DNA of 64,000 bases. Origin: Megachile rotundata. Its lineage: Eukaryota; Arthropoda; Insecta; Hymenoptera; Megachilidae. Positions 15,454-30,477 of this stretch are shown one piece after another. Position 1 is the stretch's first letter. Each line of letters begins with the position of its first letter. The notes beneath the pieces are model-generated. The model saw only the letters and a program-made list of their open reading frames with translations. It ran no database searches and had not been told where the DNA came from. Location of the stretch: NCBI RefSeq assembly GCF_050947335.1, contig NC_134993.1, positions 2,108,001 through 2,172,000 on the forward strand. Direction: 5' to 3'. The position numbers and the translations under genes are program-made.

Positions 15454-17065
15454 ATGACGATCACACAATCACCATCACACAATCACGATCACACAATCAC
15501 GATCACACAATCACAAACACACAGTCGCGATCACACGATCACGATCACACAATCACGATCACACAGTCGCGATCACACAATCACAATCACACAATCACGA
15601 TCACACAATCACCATCACACAATCACGATCACACAATCACGATCACACAATCACGATCACACAATCACGGTCACACAATCACAGTCACACAATCACAATC
15701 ACACAATCACAACCACAATCACGATCACACAGTCACGATCACACCATCACGATCACACGATCACGATCACACAATCACAATCACACAATCGTTATCACAC
15801 AATCACGATCACACAATCACCATCCCACAATCACCATCACACAATCACCATCACACAATCACGATCACACAATCACGATCACACAATCACAATCACACAA
15901 TCACAATCACACAATCACAATCACACAATCACAATCACACAGTCACAATCACACAATCACAATCATACAATCACAATCACACAATCACAATCTCACAATC
16001 ACAATCACACTATCACAATCACACAATCACAATCACACAATCACAATCACACAATCACAATCACACAATCACAATCACACAATCACAATCACACAATCAC
16101 AATCACACAATGACAATCACAATCACAATCCCACAATCACGATCACACAATCACCATCACACAATCACAGTCACACAATCAAGGTCACACAATGACGATC
16201 ACACAATCACCATCATACAATCACGACCAGACAATCACGATCACACAATCACGTTCACACAATCACAAACACACAGTCGCGATCACACAATCACAATCCC
16301 ACAATCGCGATCACACGATCACGATCACACAATCACGATCACACAATCACGATCACACAATCACGATCACACAATCACGGTCACACAATCACAGTCACAC
16401 AATCACAATCACACAATCACAACCACAATCACGATCACACAGTCACGATCACACCATCACGATCACACGATCACGATCACACAATCACAATCACACAATC
16501 GTTATCACACAATCACGATCACACAATCACCATCCCACAATCACCATCACACAATCACCATCACACAATCACGATCACACAATCACGATCACACAATCAC
16601 AATCACACAATCACAATCACACAATCACAATCACACAATCACAATCACACAGTCACAATCACACAATCACAATCATACAATCACAATCACACAATCACAA
16701 TCTCACAATCACAATCACACTATCACAATCACACAATCACAATCACACAATCACAATCACACAATCACAATCACACAATCACAGTCACACAATCACAACC
16801 ACACAATCACGCAATCACAATCCCACAATCACGATCACACAACCACGATCGCACAGTCACGATCACACGATCACGATCACACAATAACAATCACACAGTC
16901 ACAATCACACAATCACGATCACACAATCGCAATCACACAATCACCATCACACAATCACGATCACACAATCACGTTCACACAAACACAAACACACAGTCGC
17001 GATCACTCGATCACGATCACACGATCACGATCACACAATCACAATCACACAATCAAGATCACACA
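15454..17065 (+). repeat. Satellite stretch dominated by AATCACACAATCAC runs
   Basis: Two long tracts of the G-free 14-mer AATCACACAATCAC (about 15890-16110 and 16600-16800) lie in the two arms of the 710-bp-offset duplication. A pure AATCAC hexamer patch occurs at about 16111-16130 between them. Boundary markers are at 15454, 16192 and 17066; the last carries ATGATG in place of ATGACG, a variant also seen at 25828 and 41502. Confidence 0.75.
15613..16784 (+). repeat. Direct duplication, 710-bp offset (15613-16074 and 16323-16784)
   Basis: Both copies contain, in order, ACAATCACGGTCAC (15661 and 16371), AATCACAACCACAATCAC, the CACCATCACGATCACACG segment, GTTATCACAC, CATCCCACAATC, and a long AATCACACAATCAC run interrupted by AATCATAC, AATCTCAC and ACTATCAC. 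No mismatch was seen across about 460 bp. To the left they differ at 15612. To the right they drift apart within the homogeneous run, so that boundary is approximate. Confidence 0.88.
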
Positions 17066-18079
17066 ATGATGATCACACCATCACCATCACACAATCACGA
17101 CCACACAATCACGATCACACAATCACGATCACACAATCACAATATCACAATCGCAATCACACAATCACAATATCACAATCAGACAATCACACAATCACAC
17201 AATCACACAATCACGATCACACTATCACGATCACACAATCACGATCACACAATCACGATCACACAATCACGAGCACACAATCACGATCACACAATCACCA
17301 TCACACAATCACGATCACACAATCACCATCACACAATCACCATCACACAATCACAATCACACAATCAAGGTCACACAATGACGATCACACAACCACCATC
17401 ACACAATCACGACCACTCAATCACGATCACACAATCACGATCACACAATCACCATCACACAATCACGATCACACAATCACGATCACACAATCACGATCAC
17501 ACAATCACAATCACGCAATCACAATCACACAATCGCAATCACACAATCACAATCATACAATCACAATCTCACAATCACAATCACACAATCACAATCACAC
17601 AATCACAATCACACAATCACAATCACACAATCACAATCACACAATCACAATCCTACAATCACAATCCCACAATCACAATCACACAACCACAATCGCACAA
17701 TCACGCAGTCACAATCCCACAATCACGATCACACAATCCCGATCACACAATCACAATCACACAATCACAATCACACAATCACACTGTCACAATCCCACAA
17801 TCACGATCACACAATCACGATCACACAGTCACGATCACACGATCACGATCACACAAAAAGAATGACACAATCACAATCACACAATCACGAGCACACAATC
17901 ACGATCACACAATCACCATCACACAATCACGATCACACAATCACGATCACACAATCACGTTCACACAATCACAAACACACAGTCGCGATCACACAATCAC
18001 GATCACACAATCACGATCACACAATCACGATCACACAATCACCATCACACAATCACAATCACACAATCAAGGTCACACA

Positions 18080-18611
18080 ATGACGATCACACAATCACGA
18101 TCACACAATCACGATCACACAATCACCATCACACAATCACCATCACACAATCACAATCACACAATCAAGGTCACACAATGACGATCACACAACCACCATC
18201 ACACAATCACGAACACTCAATCACGATCACACAATCACGATCACACAATCACCATCACACAATCACGATCACACAATCACGATCACACAATCACGATCAC
18301 ACAATCACCATCACACAATCACAATCACACAATCAAGGTCACACAATGACGATCACACAATCACGATCACACAATCACGATCACACAATCACCATCACAC
18401 AATCACCATCACACAATCACAATCACACAATCAAGGTCACACAATGACGATCACACAATCACCATCACACAATCACGACCACTCAATCACGATCACACAA
18501 TCACGATCACACAATCACGATCACACAATCACGTTCACACAATCACAAACACAGAGTCGCGATCACTCGATCACGATCACACAATCACGATCACACAATC
18601 ACGATCACTCA
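18080..18611 (+). repeat. 266-bp tandem pair
   Basis: Boundary markers at 18080 and 18178 are repeated at 18346 and 18444, giving an offset of 266 bp (19 x 14). The inner 98-bp spacing is kept in both copies. Differences include ACAACCACC against ACAATCACC, and ACGAACAC against ACGACCAC, just after the second marker. Right boundary is approximate. Confidence 0.78.
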
Positions 18612-19290
18612 ATCACAATCACACAATCGTTATCACACAATCACGATCACACAATCACGATCACACAATCACAATCACACAATCAAGGTCACACAATGAC
18701 GATCACACCATCACCATCACACAATCAGGACCACACAATCACGATCACACAATCACAAACACACAGTCGCGATCACTCGATCACGATCACACAATCACGA
18801 TCACACAGTCACTATCACACAATCACAATCACACAATCACAATATCACAATCGCAATCACACAATCACCATCACACAATCACGATCACACAATCACGATC
18901 ACAGAATCACGATCACACAATCACAATCACGCAATCACAATCACACAATCGCAATCACACAATCACAATCATACAATCACAATCTCACAATCACAATCAC
19001 ACAATCACAATCACACAATCACAATCACACAATCACAATCACACAATCACAATCACACAATCACAATCACACAATCACAATCCTACAATCACAATCCCAC
19101 AATCACAATCACACAACCACAATCGCACAATCACGCAGTCACAATCCCACAATCACGATCACACAATCCCGATCACACAATCACAAACACACAATCACAA
19201 TCACACAATCACACTGTCACAATCCCACAATCACGATCACACAATCACGATCACACAGTCACGATCACCCGATCACGATCACACAAAAAG
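18346..19290 (+). repeat. Dispersed block, copy 1 of 2 (partner 26126-27070)
   Basis: The block of about 945 bp matches 26126-27070. The offset is 7780 bp at the left marker (18346 and 26126), 7794 at the next marker (18444 and 26238) and 7780 again at the ACAAAAAG marker (ending 19290 and 27070). One 14-mer has therefore been gained and one lost inside. The shared order includes the CTATC/GTTATC segment, a CAGGACCAC variant, a CACAGAATCAC variant and a CACCCGATCAC variant. Confidence 0.85.
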
Positions 19291-19509
19291 AATGACACAA
19301 TCACAATCACACAATCACGAGCACACAATCATGATCACACAATCACGATCACACAATCACGATCACACAATCACGATCACACAATCACGATCACGCAATC
19401 ACCATCACACAATAACAAACACACAGTCGCGATCACACGATCACGATCACACGATCACGATCACACGATCACGATCACACGATCACGATCACACAATCAC
19501 AATCACACA

Positions 19510-20872
19510 ATCAACGCCACACAATGACGATCACACAATCACCATCACACAATCTCGACCACACAATCACGATCACACAATCACGATCACACAATCACGT
19601 TCACACAATCACAAACACACAGTCCCGACCACTCGATCACGATCACACAATCACGATCACACAATCACGTTCACACAATCACAAACACAGAGTCGCGATC
19701 ACACGATCACGATCACACAATCACGATCACACAGTCACGATCACACAATCACGATCACACAGTCACGATCACACAATCACAATCACACAATCAACGCCAC
19801 ACAATGACGATCACACCATCACCATCACACAATCACGACCACACAATCACGATCACACAATCACAATCACACAATCACAATATCACAATCGCAATCACAC
19901 AATCACAATATCACAATCAGACAATCACACAATCACACTGTCACAATCCCACAATCACGATCACATAATCACGATCACACAGTCACGATCACACGAACAC
20001 GATCACACAATAACAATCACACAATCACAATCACACAATCACGAGCACACAATCACGATCACACAATCACCATCACACAATCACTATCACACAATCACGA
20101 TCACACAATCACAATCACACAATCACGATCACACAATCACGATCACACAACCACGACCACACAATCACGATCACACAATCACGATCACACAATCAACGCC
20201 ACACAATGACGATCACACAATCACCATCACACAATCTCGACCACACAATCACGATCACACAATCACGATCACACAATCACGTTCACACAATCACAAACAC
20301 ACAGTCCCGACCACTCGATCACGATCACACAATCACGATCACACAATCACGTTCACACAATCACAAACACAGAGTCGCGATCACACGATCACGATCACAC
20401 AATCACGATCACACAGTCACGATCACACAATCACGATCACACAGTCACGATCACACAATCACAATCACACAATCAACGCCACACAATGACGATCACACCA
20501 TCACCATCACACAATCACGACCACACAATCACGATCACACAATCACAATCACACAATCACAATATCACAATCGCAATCACACAATCACAATATCACAATC
20601 AGACAATCACACAATCACACTGTCACAATCCCACAATCACGATCACATAATCACGATCACACAGTCACGATCACACGAACACGATCACACAATAACAATC
20701 ACACAATCACAATCACACAATCACGAGCACACAATCACGATCACACAATCACCATCACACAATCACTATCACACAATCACGATCACACAATCACAATCAC
20801 ACAATCACGATCACACAATCACGATCACACAACCACGACCACACAATCACGATCACACAATCACGATCATAC
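19510..20872 (+). repeat. 682-bp tandem duplication (about 19510-20190 and 20192-20872)
   Basis: Four independent markers share the same offset of 682 bp: AATCAACGCCACACAATG (ATG 19524 and 20206), a second such marker (19804 and 20486), ACACTGTCAC (TG at 19939 and 20621) and AATCACTATC (20079 and 20761). The first 280 bp between the two CGCC markers also occurs at 23200-23480 and 9768-10048 with the same spacing. The copies part at the right end, where copy 2 enters ACGATCATACAATCACG. Confidence 0.9.
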
Positions 20873-22449
20873 AATCACGTTCACACAATCGCAAACACAC
20901 AGTCGCGATCACACTATCACGATCACACAATCACAGTCACACAATCACAATCACACAATCACAATCACAATCACGATCACACAGTCACGAACACACCATC
21001 ACGATCACACAATCAAGGTCACACAATGACGATCACACAATCACCATCACACAATCACGATCAGACAATCACAATCACACAATCACGATCACACAATCAC
21101 GATCACACAATCACAATCACACAATCACAAACAGACAGTCGAGATCACACGATCACGATCACACGATCACGATCACACAATCAAGGTCACACAATGACGA
21201 TCACACCATCACCATCACACAATCACGACCACACAATCACGATCACACAATCACGATCACACAATCACGTTCACACAATCACAAACACACAGTCGCGATC
21301 ACTCGAACACGATCACACGATCACGATCACACAATCACAATCACACAATCAAGGTCACACAATGACGATCACACCATCACCATCACACAATCACGACCAC
21401 ACAATCACGATCACACAATCATAATCACACAATCACAATATCACAATCGCAATCACACAATCACAATATCACAATCAGACAATCACACAATCAGACAATC
21501 ACACAATCACGATCACACTATCACGATCACACAATCACGATCACACAATCACGATCACACAATCGCGATCACACAATCACGATCACACAATCACGATCAC
21601 ACAATCACGATCACACAATCACCATCACACAATCACCATCACACAATCACAATCACACAATCAAGGTCACACAATGACGATCACACAATCACCATCACAC
21701 AATCACGACCACTCAATCACGATCACACAATCACGATCACACAATCACGATCACACAATCACGTTCACACAATCACAAACACAGAGTCGCGATCACACGA
21801 TCACGATCACACAACCACGATCACACAGTCACGATCACACAATCACGATTACACAGTCACGATCACACAATCAGAGTCACACAATCACAATCACACAACC
21901 ACAATCACACAGTCACAATCCCACAATCACGACCACGCAGTCACGATCACAAAATCACAATCATACAATCACAATCACACAATCCCATTAACACAATCAG
22001 ACAATCACACAGTCACACAATCACGATCACACAATCACGATCACACAATCACGATCACACAATCACGATCACACAATCACGATCACACAATCACGATTAC
22101 ACAATCACAATCACACAATCACAATCACACAATCACAATCACACAATCAAAATCACGCAATCACAATCACACAATCAAGGTCACACAATGACGATCACAC
22201 AATCACCATCACACAATCTCGACCACACAATCACGATCACACAATCACGATCACACAATCACGTTCACACAATCACAAACACACAGTCGCGATCACTCGA
22301 TCACGATCACACAATCACGATCACACAATCACGATCACTCAATCACAATCACACAATCACAAACACACAGTCGCGATCACACGATCACGATCACACGATC
22401 ACGGTCACACGATCACGATCACACGATCACGATCACACAATCACAATCA
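20873..22449 (+). repeat. Satellite stretch resembling 11.2-12.8 kb
   Basis: Boundary markers at 21026, 21362, 21674 and 22188 sit in the same order as those at 11347, 11529, 11840 and 12362. Offsets are about 9826-9834 bp for the later two. It contains the AATCAGAGTCAC module, an ACAACCACAATC module and an AATCCCATTAAC variant of the usual AATCACATTAAC. Confidence 0.7.
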
Positions 22450-23629
22450 CACAATCACGATCACACAATCACGATCACACAATCACGATCACACAAACAC
22501 GATCACACGATCACAATCACACAATCACAAACACACAGTCGCCATCACACGATCACGATCACACGATCACGATCACACGATCACGATCACACGATCGCGA
22601 TCACACGATCACGATCACACGATCACGATCACACAATCACAATCACACAATCAAGGTCACACAATGACGATCACACCATCACCATCACACAATCACGACC
22701 ACACAATCACGATCACACAATCACGATCACACAATCACGTTCACACAATCACAAACACACAGTCGCGATCACTCGATCACGATCACACAATCACGATCAC
22801 ACAGTCACGATCACACAATCACAATCACACAATCACAATGTCACAATCGCAATCACACAATCACAATAGCACAATCAGACAATCACACAATCACACAATC
22901 ACACAATCACGATCACACAATCATGATCACACAATCACGATCACACAATCACGATCACACAATCACGATCACACAATCACGATCACGCAATCACCATCAC
23001 ACAATAACAATCACGCAATCAAGGTCACACAATGACGATCACACAATCACCATCACACAATCACGATCACTCAATCACAATCACACAATCACAAACACAC
23101 AGTCGCGATCACACGATCACGATCACACGATCACGATCACACGATCACGATCACACGATCACGATCACACAATCACAATCACACAATCAACGCCACACAA
23201 TGACGATCACACAATCACCATCACACAATCTCGACCACACAATCACGATCACACAATCACGATCACACAATCACGTTCACACAATCACAAACACACAGTC
23301 CCGACCACTCGATCACGATCACACAATCACGATCACACAATCACGTTCACACAATCACAAACACAGAGTCGCGATCACACGATCACGATCACACAATCAC
23401 GATCACACAGTCACGATCACACAATCACGATCACACAGTCACGATCACACAATCACAATCACACAATCAACGCCACACAATGACGATCACACCATCACCA
23501 TCACACAATCACGACCACACAATCACGATCACACAATCACAATCACACAATCACAATATCACAATCGCAATCACACAATCACAATATCACAATCAGACAA
23601 TCACACAATCACACAATCACACAATCACG

Positions 23630-24125
23630 ATCACACTATCACGATCACACAATCACGATCACACAATCACGATCACACAATCACGATCACACTATCACGA
23701 TCACACTATCACGATCACACAATCACAGTCACACAATCACAATCACACAATCACAATCACACAATCACACAATCACAATCACAATCACGATCACACAGTC
23801 ATGATCACACCATCACGATCACACGATCACGATCACACAATCACAATCGCACAATCGCAATCACACAATCACAATCATACAATCACAATCACACAATCAC
23901 AATCTCACAACCACAATCACACAATCACAATCACACAATCACAATCACACAATCACAATCACACAATCACAATCACACAATCACAATCACACAATCACAA
24001 TCACACTATCACGATCACACAATCACGATCACACAATCACGATCACACAATCACGATCACACTATCACGATCACACTATCACGATCACACAATCACAGTC
24101 ACACAATCACAATCACACAATCACA
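23630..24125 (+). repeat. Local 125-bp duplication at 370-bp offset, inside a homogeneous run
   Basis: Bases 23631-23755 reappear at 24001-24125 with no mismatch seen. The piece carries three ACTATCACGATC variants and ACAGTCAC, which are foreign to the surrounding AATCACACAATCAC run. In the sister unit near 13.5 kb this run is uninterrupted, so the second copy looks like an insertion. Confidence 0.85.
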
Positions 24126-24205
24126 ATCCCACAATCACAATCCCACAATCACAATCCCACAATCACAATCCCACAATCACAATTCCACAATCACAATCCC
24201 ACAAT
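24121..24205 (+). repeat. AATCCCACAATCAC sub-array, 6 units with one AATTCC
   Basis: Five CCC units plus one AATTCCAC unit (C to T) lie just after the inserted 125-bp piece. This is the same position in the module order as the other CCC sub-arrays. Confidence 0.85.
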
Positions 24206-24915
24206 CACACAATCACACAGTCACAATCCCACAATCACGATCACACAATCACGATCACACAATCACAATCACACAATCACAATCACACAATCACAATCAC
24301 ACAATCACAATCACACAATCACACTGTCACAATCCCACAATCACGATCACATAATCACGATCACACAGTCACGATCACACGAACACGATCACACAATAAC
24401 AATCACACAATCACAATCACACAATCACGAGCACACAATCACGATCACACAATCACCATCACACAATCACGATCACACAATCACGATCACACAATCACAA
24501 TCACACAATCACGATCACACAATCACGATCACACAACCACGACCACACAATCACGATCACACAATCACGATCATACAATCACGTTCACACAATCGCAAAC
24601 ACACAGTCGCGATCACACTATCACGATCACACAATCACAGTCACACAATCACAATCACACAATCACAATCACAATCACGATCACACAGTCACGAACACAC
24701 CATCACGATCACACAATCAAGGTCACACAATGACGATCACACAATCACCATCACACAATCACGATCAGACAATCACAATCACACAATCACGATCACACAA
24801 TCACGATCACACAATCACAATCACACAATCACAAACACACAGTCGCGATCACACGATCACGATCACACGATCACGATCACACAATCACAATCACACAATC
24901 AAGGACACACAATGA

Positions 24916-27900
24916 CGATCACACCATCACCATCACACAATCACGACCACACAATCACGATCACACAATCACGATCACACAATCACAATATCACAATCGC
25001 AATCACACAATCACAATATCACAATCAGACAATCACACAATCACACAATCACACAATCACGATCACACTATCACGATCACACAATCACGATCACACAATC
25101 ACGATCACACAATCACGATCACACAATCACCATCACACAATCACCATCACACAATCACAATCACACAATCAAGGTCACACAATGACGATCACACAATCAC
25201 GATCACACAATCACGATCACACAATCACCATCACACAATCACCATCACACAATCACAATCACACAATCAAGGTCACACAATGACGATCACACAACCACCA
25301 TCACACAATCACGACCACTCAATCACGATCACACAATCACGATCACACAATCACCATCACACAATCACGATCACACAATCACGATCACACAATCACGATC
25401 ACACAATCACAATCACGCAATCACAATCACACAATCGCAATCACACAATCACAATCATACAATCACAATCTCACAATCACAATCACACAATCACAATCAC
25501 ACAATCACAATCACACAATCACAATCACACAATCACAATCACACAATCACAATCACACAATCACAATCCTACAATCACAATCCCACAATCACAATCACAC
25601 AACCACAATCGCACAATCACGCAGTCACAATCCCACAATCACGATCACACAATCCCGATCACACAATCACAATCACACAATCACAATCACACAATCACAC
25701 TGTCACAATCCCACAATCACGATCACACAATCACGTTCACACAATCACAAACACACAGTCGCGATCACTCGATCACGATCACACGATCACGATCACACAA
25801 TCACAATCACACAATCAAGGTCACACAATGATGATCACACCATCACCATCACACAATCACGACCACACAATCACGATCACACAATCACAATCACACAATC
25901 ACAATATCACAATCGCAATCACACAATCACAATATCACAATCAGACAATCACACAATCACACAATCACACAATCACGATCACACTATCACGATCACACAA
26001 TCACGATCACACAATCACGATCACACAATCACGATCACACAATCACGATCACACAATCACGATCACACAATCACCATCACACAATCACCATCACACAATC
26101 ACAATCACACAATCAAGGTCACACAATGACGATCACACAATCACGATCACACAATCACGATCACACAATCACCATCACACAATCACCATCACACAATCAC
26201 CATCACACAATCACAATCACACAATCAAGGTCACACAATGACGATCACACAATCACTATCACACAATCACGACCACTCAATCACGATCACACAATCACGA
26301 TCACACAATCACGATCACACAATCACGTTCACACAATCACAAACACAGAGTCGCGATCACTCGATCACGACCACACAATCACGATCACACAATCACGATC
26401 ACTCAATCACAATCACACAATCGTTATCACACAATCACGATCACACAATCACGATCACACAATCACAATCACACAATCAAGGTCACACAATGACGATCAC
26501 ACCATCACCATCACACAATCAGGACCACACAATCACGATCACACAATCACAAACACATAGTCGCGATCACTCGATCACGATCACACAATCACGATCACAC
26601 AGTCACTATCACACAATCACAATCACACAATCACAATATCACAATCGCAATCACACAATCACCATCACACAATCACGATCACACAATCACGATCACAGAA
26701 TCACGATCACACAATCACAATCACGCAATCACAATCACACAATCGCAATCACACAATCACAATCATACAATCACAATCTCACAATCACAATCACACAATC
26801 ACAATCACACAATTACAATCACACAATCACAATCACACAATCACAATCACACAATCACAATCCTACAATCACAATCCCACAATCACAATCACACAACCAC
26901 AATCGCACAATCACGCAGTCACAATCCCACAATCACGATCACACAATCCCGATCACACAATCACAATCACACAATCACAATCACACAATCACACTGTCAC
27001 AATCCCACAATCACGATCACACAATCACGATCACACAGTCACGATCACCCGATCACGATCACACAAAAAGAATGACACAATCACCATCACACAATCACGA
27101 TCACACAATCACGATCACACAATCACGTTCACACAATCACAAACACACAGTCGCGATCACTCGATCACGATCACACGATTACGATCACACAATCACAATC
27201 ACACAATTAAGGTCACACAATGACGATCACACCATCACCATCACACAATCACGACCACACAATCACGATCACACAATCACGATCACACAATCACGTTCAC
27301 ACAATCACAAACACACAGTCGCGATCACTCGATCACGATCACACAATCAGGATCACACAATCACAATCACACAATCAACGCCACACAATGACGATCACAC
27401 AATCACCATCACACAATCTCGACCACACAATCACGATCACACAATCACGATCACACAATCACGTTCACACAATCACAAACACACAGTCCCGACCACTCGA
27501 TCACGATCACACAATCACGATCACACAGTCACGATCACACAATCACAATCACACAATCACAATATCACAATCGCAATCACACAATCACAATAACACAATC
27601 AGACAATCACACAATCACACAATCACACAATCACACAATCACACAATCACGATCACACAATCATGATCACACAATCACGATCACACAATCACGATCACAC
27701 AATCACGATCACACAATCACGATCACACAATCACCATCACACAATCACCATCACACAATCGCAATCACACAATCAAGGTCACACAATGACGATCACACAA
27801 TCACCATCACACAATCACGACCACTCAATCACGATCACACAATCACAAACACAGAGTCGCGATCACACGATCACGATCACACAATCACGATCACACAGTC

Positions 27901-28149
27901 ACGAACACACAATCACGATCACACAGTCACGATCACACAATCAGAGTCACACAATCACAATCACACAACCACAATCACACAATCACACAGTCACAATCCC
28001 ACAATCACGATCACACAATCACGACCACACAGTCACGATCACACAATCACGATCACACAATCACGATCACACAACCACGATCACACAGTCACAATCACAC
28101 AATCACAATCACACAATCAAAATCACACAATCACAATCACACCATCAAG
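24916..28149 (+). repeat. Satellite stretch resembling 17.1-19.3 kb, then mixed modules
   Basis: Boundary markers lie at 24912, 25280, 25828 (ATGATG form), 26126, 26238, 26490, 27220, 27783 and 28158. An AATCAACGCCACACAATG marker is at 27388. The 25.28-25.7 kb part is like 17.38-17.8 kb. The 26126-27070 block is a copy of 18346-19290. Spacing 27220-27388 is 168 bp. An ATTAAGGTCAC variant of the boundary occurs near 27208. Confidence 0.7.
26126..27070 (+). repeat. Dispersed block, copy 2 of 2 (partner 18346-19290)
   Basis: See the partner for offsets. Differences seen by eye include TCACTATC for TCACCATC after the 26238 marker, CGACCACAC for CGATCACAC near 26370, ACACATAGTCG for ACACACAGTCG near 26555, and ACAATTACAATC for ACAATCACAATC near 26813. 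Conservation is high but not complete. Confidence 0.83.
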
Positions 28150-29279
28150 GTCACACAATGACGATCACACAATCACCATCACACAATCACGATCACACAA
28201 TCACAATCACACAATCACGATCACACAATCACGATCACTCAATAACAATCACACAATCACAAACACACAGTCGCGATCACACGATCACGATCACACGGCC
28301 ACGATCACACGATCACGATCACACAATCACAATCACACAATCAAGGCCACACAATGACGATCACACAATCACCATCACACAATCTCGACCACACAATCAC
28401 GATCACACAATCACGATCACACAATCACGTTCACACAATCACAAACACACAGTCGCGATCACTCGATCACGATCACACAATCACGATCACACAGTCACGA
28501 TCACACAATCACAATCGCACATTCACGATCACACAATCACGATCACACAATCACGATCACACAATCACCATCACACAATCACGATCACACAATCACGATC
28601 ACACAATCACGATCACACAACCACCATCACACAATCACAATCACACAATCAAGGTCACACAATGACGATCACACAATCACCATCACACAACCACGACCAC
28701 ACAATCACGATCACACAATCACAATCACACAATCACAATATCACAATCGCAATCACACAATCACAATATCACAATCAGACAATCACACAATCACACAATC
28801 ACACAATCACGATCACACTATCACGATCACACAATCACGATCACACAATCACGATCACACAATCACGATCACACTATCACGATCACACTATCACGATCAC
28901 ACTATCGCGATCACACAATCACAGTCACACAATCACAATCACACAATCACAATCACACAATCACAATCACACAATCACAATCACAATCACGATCACACAG
29001 TCATGATCACACAATCACGATCACACGATCACGATCACACAATCACAATCACACAATCGTTATCACACAATCACGATCACACAATCACCATCCCACAATC
29101 ACCATCGCACAATCACCATCACACAATCACGATCACACAATCACGATCACACTATCACGATCACACAATCACGATCACACAATCACGATCACACAATCAC
29201 GATCACACAATCACGATCACACAATCACGATCACACGATCACGATCACACAATCACAATCACACAATCAAGGTCACACA
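28150..29279 (+). repeat. Satellite stretch with a segment like 2.8-3.4 kb
   Basis: Markers at 28354 and 28662 match 2830 and 3138 (offset 25524). Both copies share an AATCGCAC variant after the CAGTCACG module and the following ACTATCACGATC series. GTTATCACAC is near 29058. Confidence 0.7.
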
Positions 29280-30477
29280 ATGACGATCACACCATCACCA
29301 TCACACAATCACGACCACACAATCACGATCACACAATCACGATCACACAATCACGTTCACACAATCACAAACACACAGTCGCGATCACTCGATCACGATC
29401 ACACAATCACGATCACACAGTCACGATCACACAATCACGATCACACAATCACGTTCACACAATCACAAACACACAGTCGCGATCACTCGATCACGATCAC
29501 ACGATCACGATCACACAATCACAATCACACAATCAAGGTCACACAATGACGATCACACCATCACCATCACACAATCACGACCACACAATCACGATCACAC
29601 AATCACAATCACACAATCACAATATCACAATCGCAATCACACAATCACAATATCACAATCAGGCAATCACACAATCACACAATCACACAATCACACAATC
29701 ACGATCACACTATCACGATCACACAATCACCATCACACAATCACCATCACACAATCACGATCACACAATCACGATCACACAATCACGATCACACAATCAC
29801 GATCACACAATCACAATCACGCAATCACAATCGCACAATCGCAATCACACAATCACAATCATACAATCACAATCACACAATCACAATCTCACAATCACAA
29901 TCACACAATCACAATCACACAATCACAATCACACAATCACAATCACACAATCACAATTACACAATCACAATCACACAATCACAATCCCACAATCACAATC
30001 CCACAATCACAATCCCACAATCACAATCCCACAATCACAATCCCACAATCACACAATCACACAGTCACAATCCCACAATCACGATCACACAATCACGATC
30101 ACACAATCACAATCACACAATCACAATCACACAATCACACTGTCACAATCCCACAATCACGATCACATAATCACGATCACACAGTCACGATCACACGATC
30201 ACGATCACACAATAACAATCACACAATCACAATCACACAATCACGAGCACGCAATCACGATCACACAATCACCATCACACAATCACGATCACACAATCAC
30301 GATCACACAATCACAATCACACAATCACGATCACACAATCACGATCACACAACCACGACCACACAACCACGATCACACAATCACGATCACACAATCACAA
30401 ACACACAGTCGCGATCACACGATCACGATCACACGATCACGATCACACAATCACAATCACACAATCAAGGTCACACG
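29280..30477 (+). repeat. Partial unit A0, upstream relative of the A/B array
   Basis: The order GTCGCG module, AATATC module, rare AATCAGGCAATC (at 29661), AATCACACAATCAC run, five CCC units, ACTGTCAC and ACGAGCACGCAATC matches the right part of unit A at 32.35-33.60 kb, where AATCAGGCAATC is at 32753. It ends at the ACACGATGACG marker that starts unit A, so it is a truncated neighbour. Confidence 0.75.
29985..30052 (+). repeat. AATCCCACAATCAC sub-array, 5 units
   Basis: Five CCC units in the standard context, followed by two 8-mers and CAGTCACAATCCC. Confidence 0.88.

Larger units (their letters stand above)
17066..19509 (+). repeat. Satellite stretch with a 266-bp tandem pair and the ACAAAAAGAATGAC marker
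   Basis: This stretch carries boundary markers at 17066, 17378, 18080, 18178, 18346 and 18444. It also has two copies of a rare variant, ACACAAAAAGAATGACAC (near 17853 and 19281), the least satellite-like words in the window. The same marker appears at 27061. A C-bearing form, ACAAAAACAATGAC, appears near 41287 and 46291. The variant still differs from the core by only a few bases, so I treat it as a diverged unit and not as an insertion. Confidence 0.72.
22450..24915 (+). repeat. Mosaic block joining copies of 9.0-10.4 kb and 13.4-14.4 kb
   Basis: The left part, to about 23800, aligns with 9.0-10.4 kb. Markers at 22664, 23032, 23200 and 23480 correspond to 9246, 9614, 9768 and 10048, with offsets 13418, 13418, 13432 and 13432. 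The right part aligns with 13.4-14.36 kb (marker 24730 against 14182, offset 10548). The join lies near the CAGTCATGATCACACCATC marker at about 23797. Unequal exchange between higher-order units would give this arrangement. Confidence 0.75.

Noticed and set aside
17850..17870. Transposon remnant at ACAAAAAGAATGAC
   Set aside because: It is too short, lacks terminal inverted repeats or a target-site duplication, and lies in register with flanking units.
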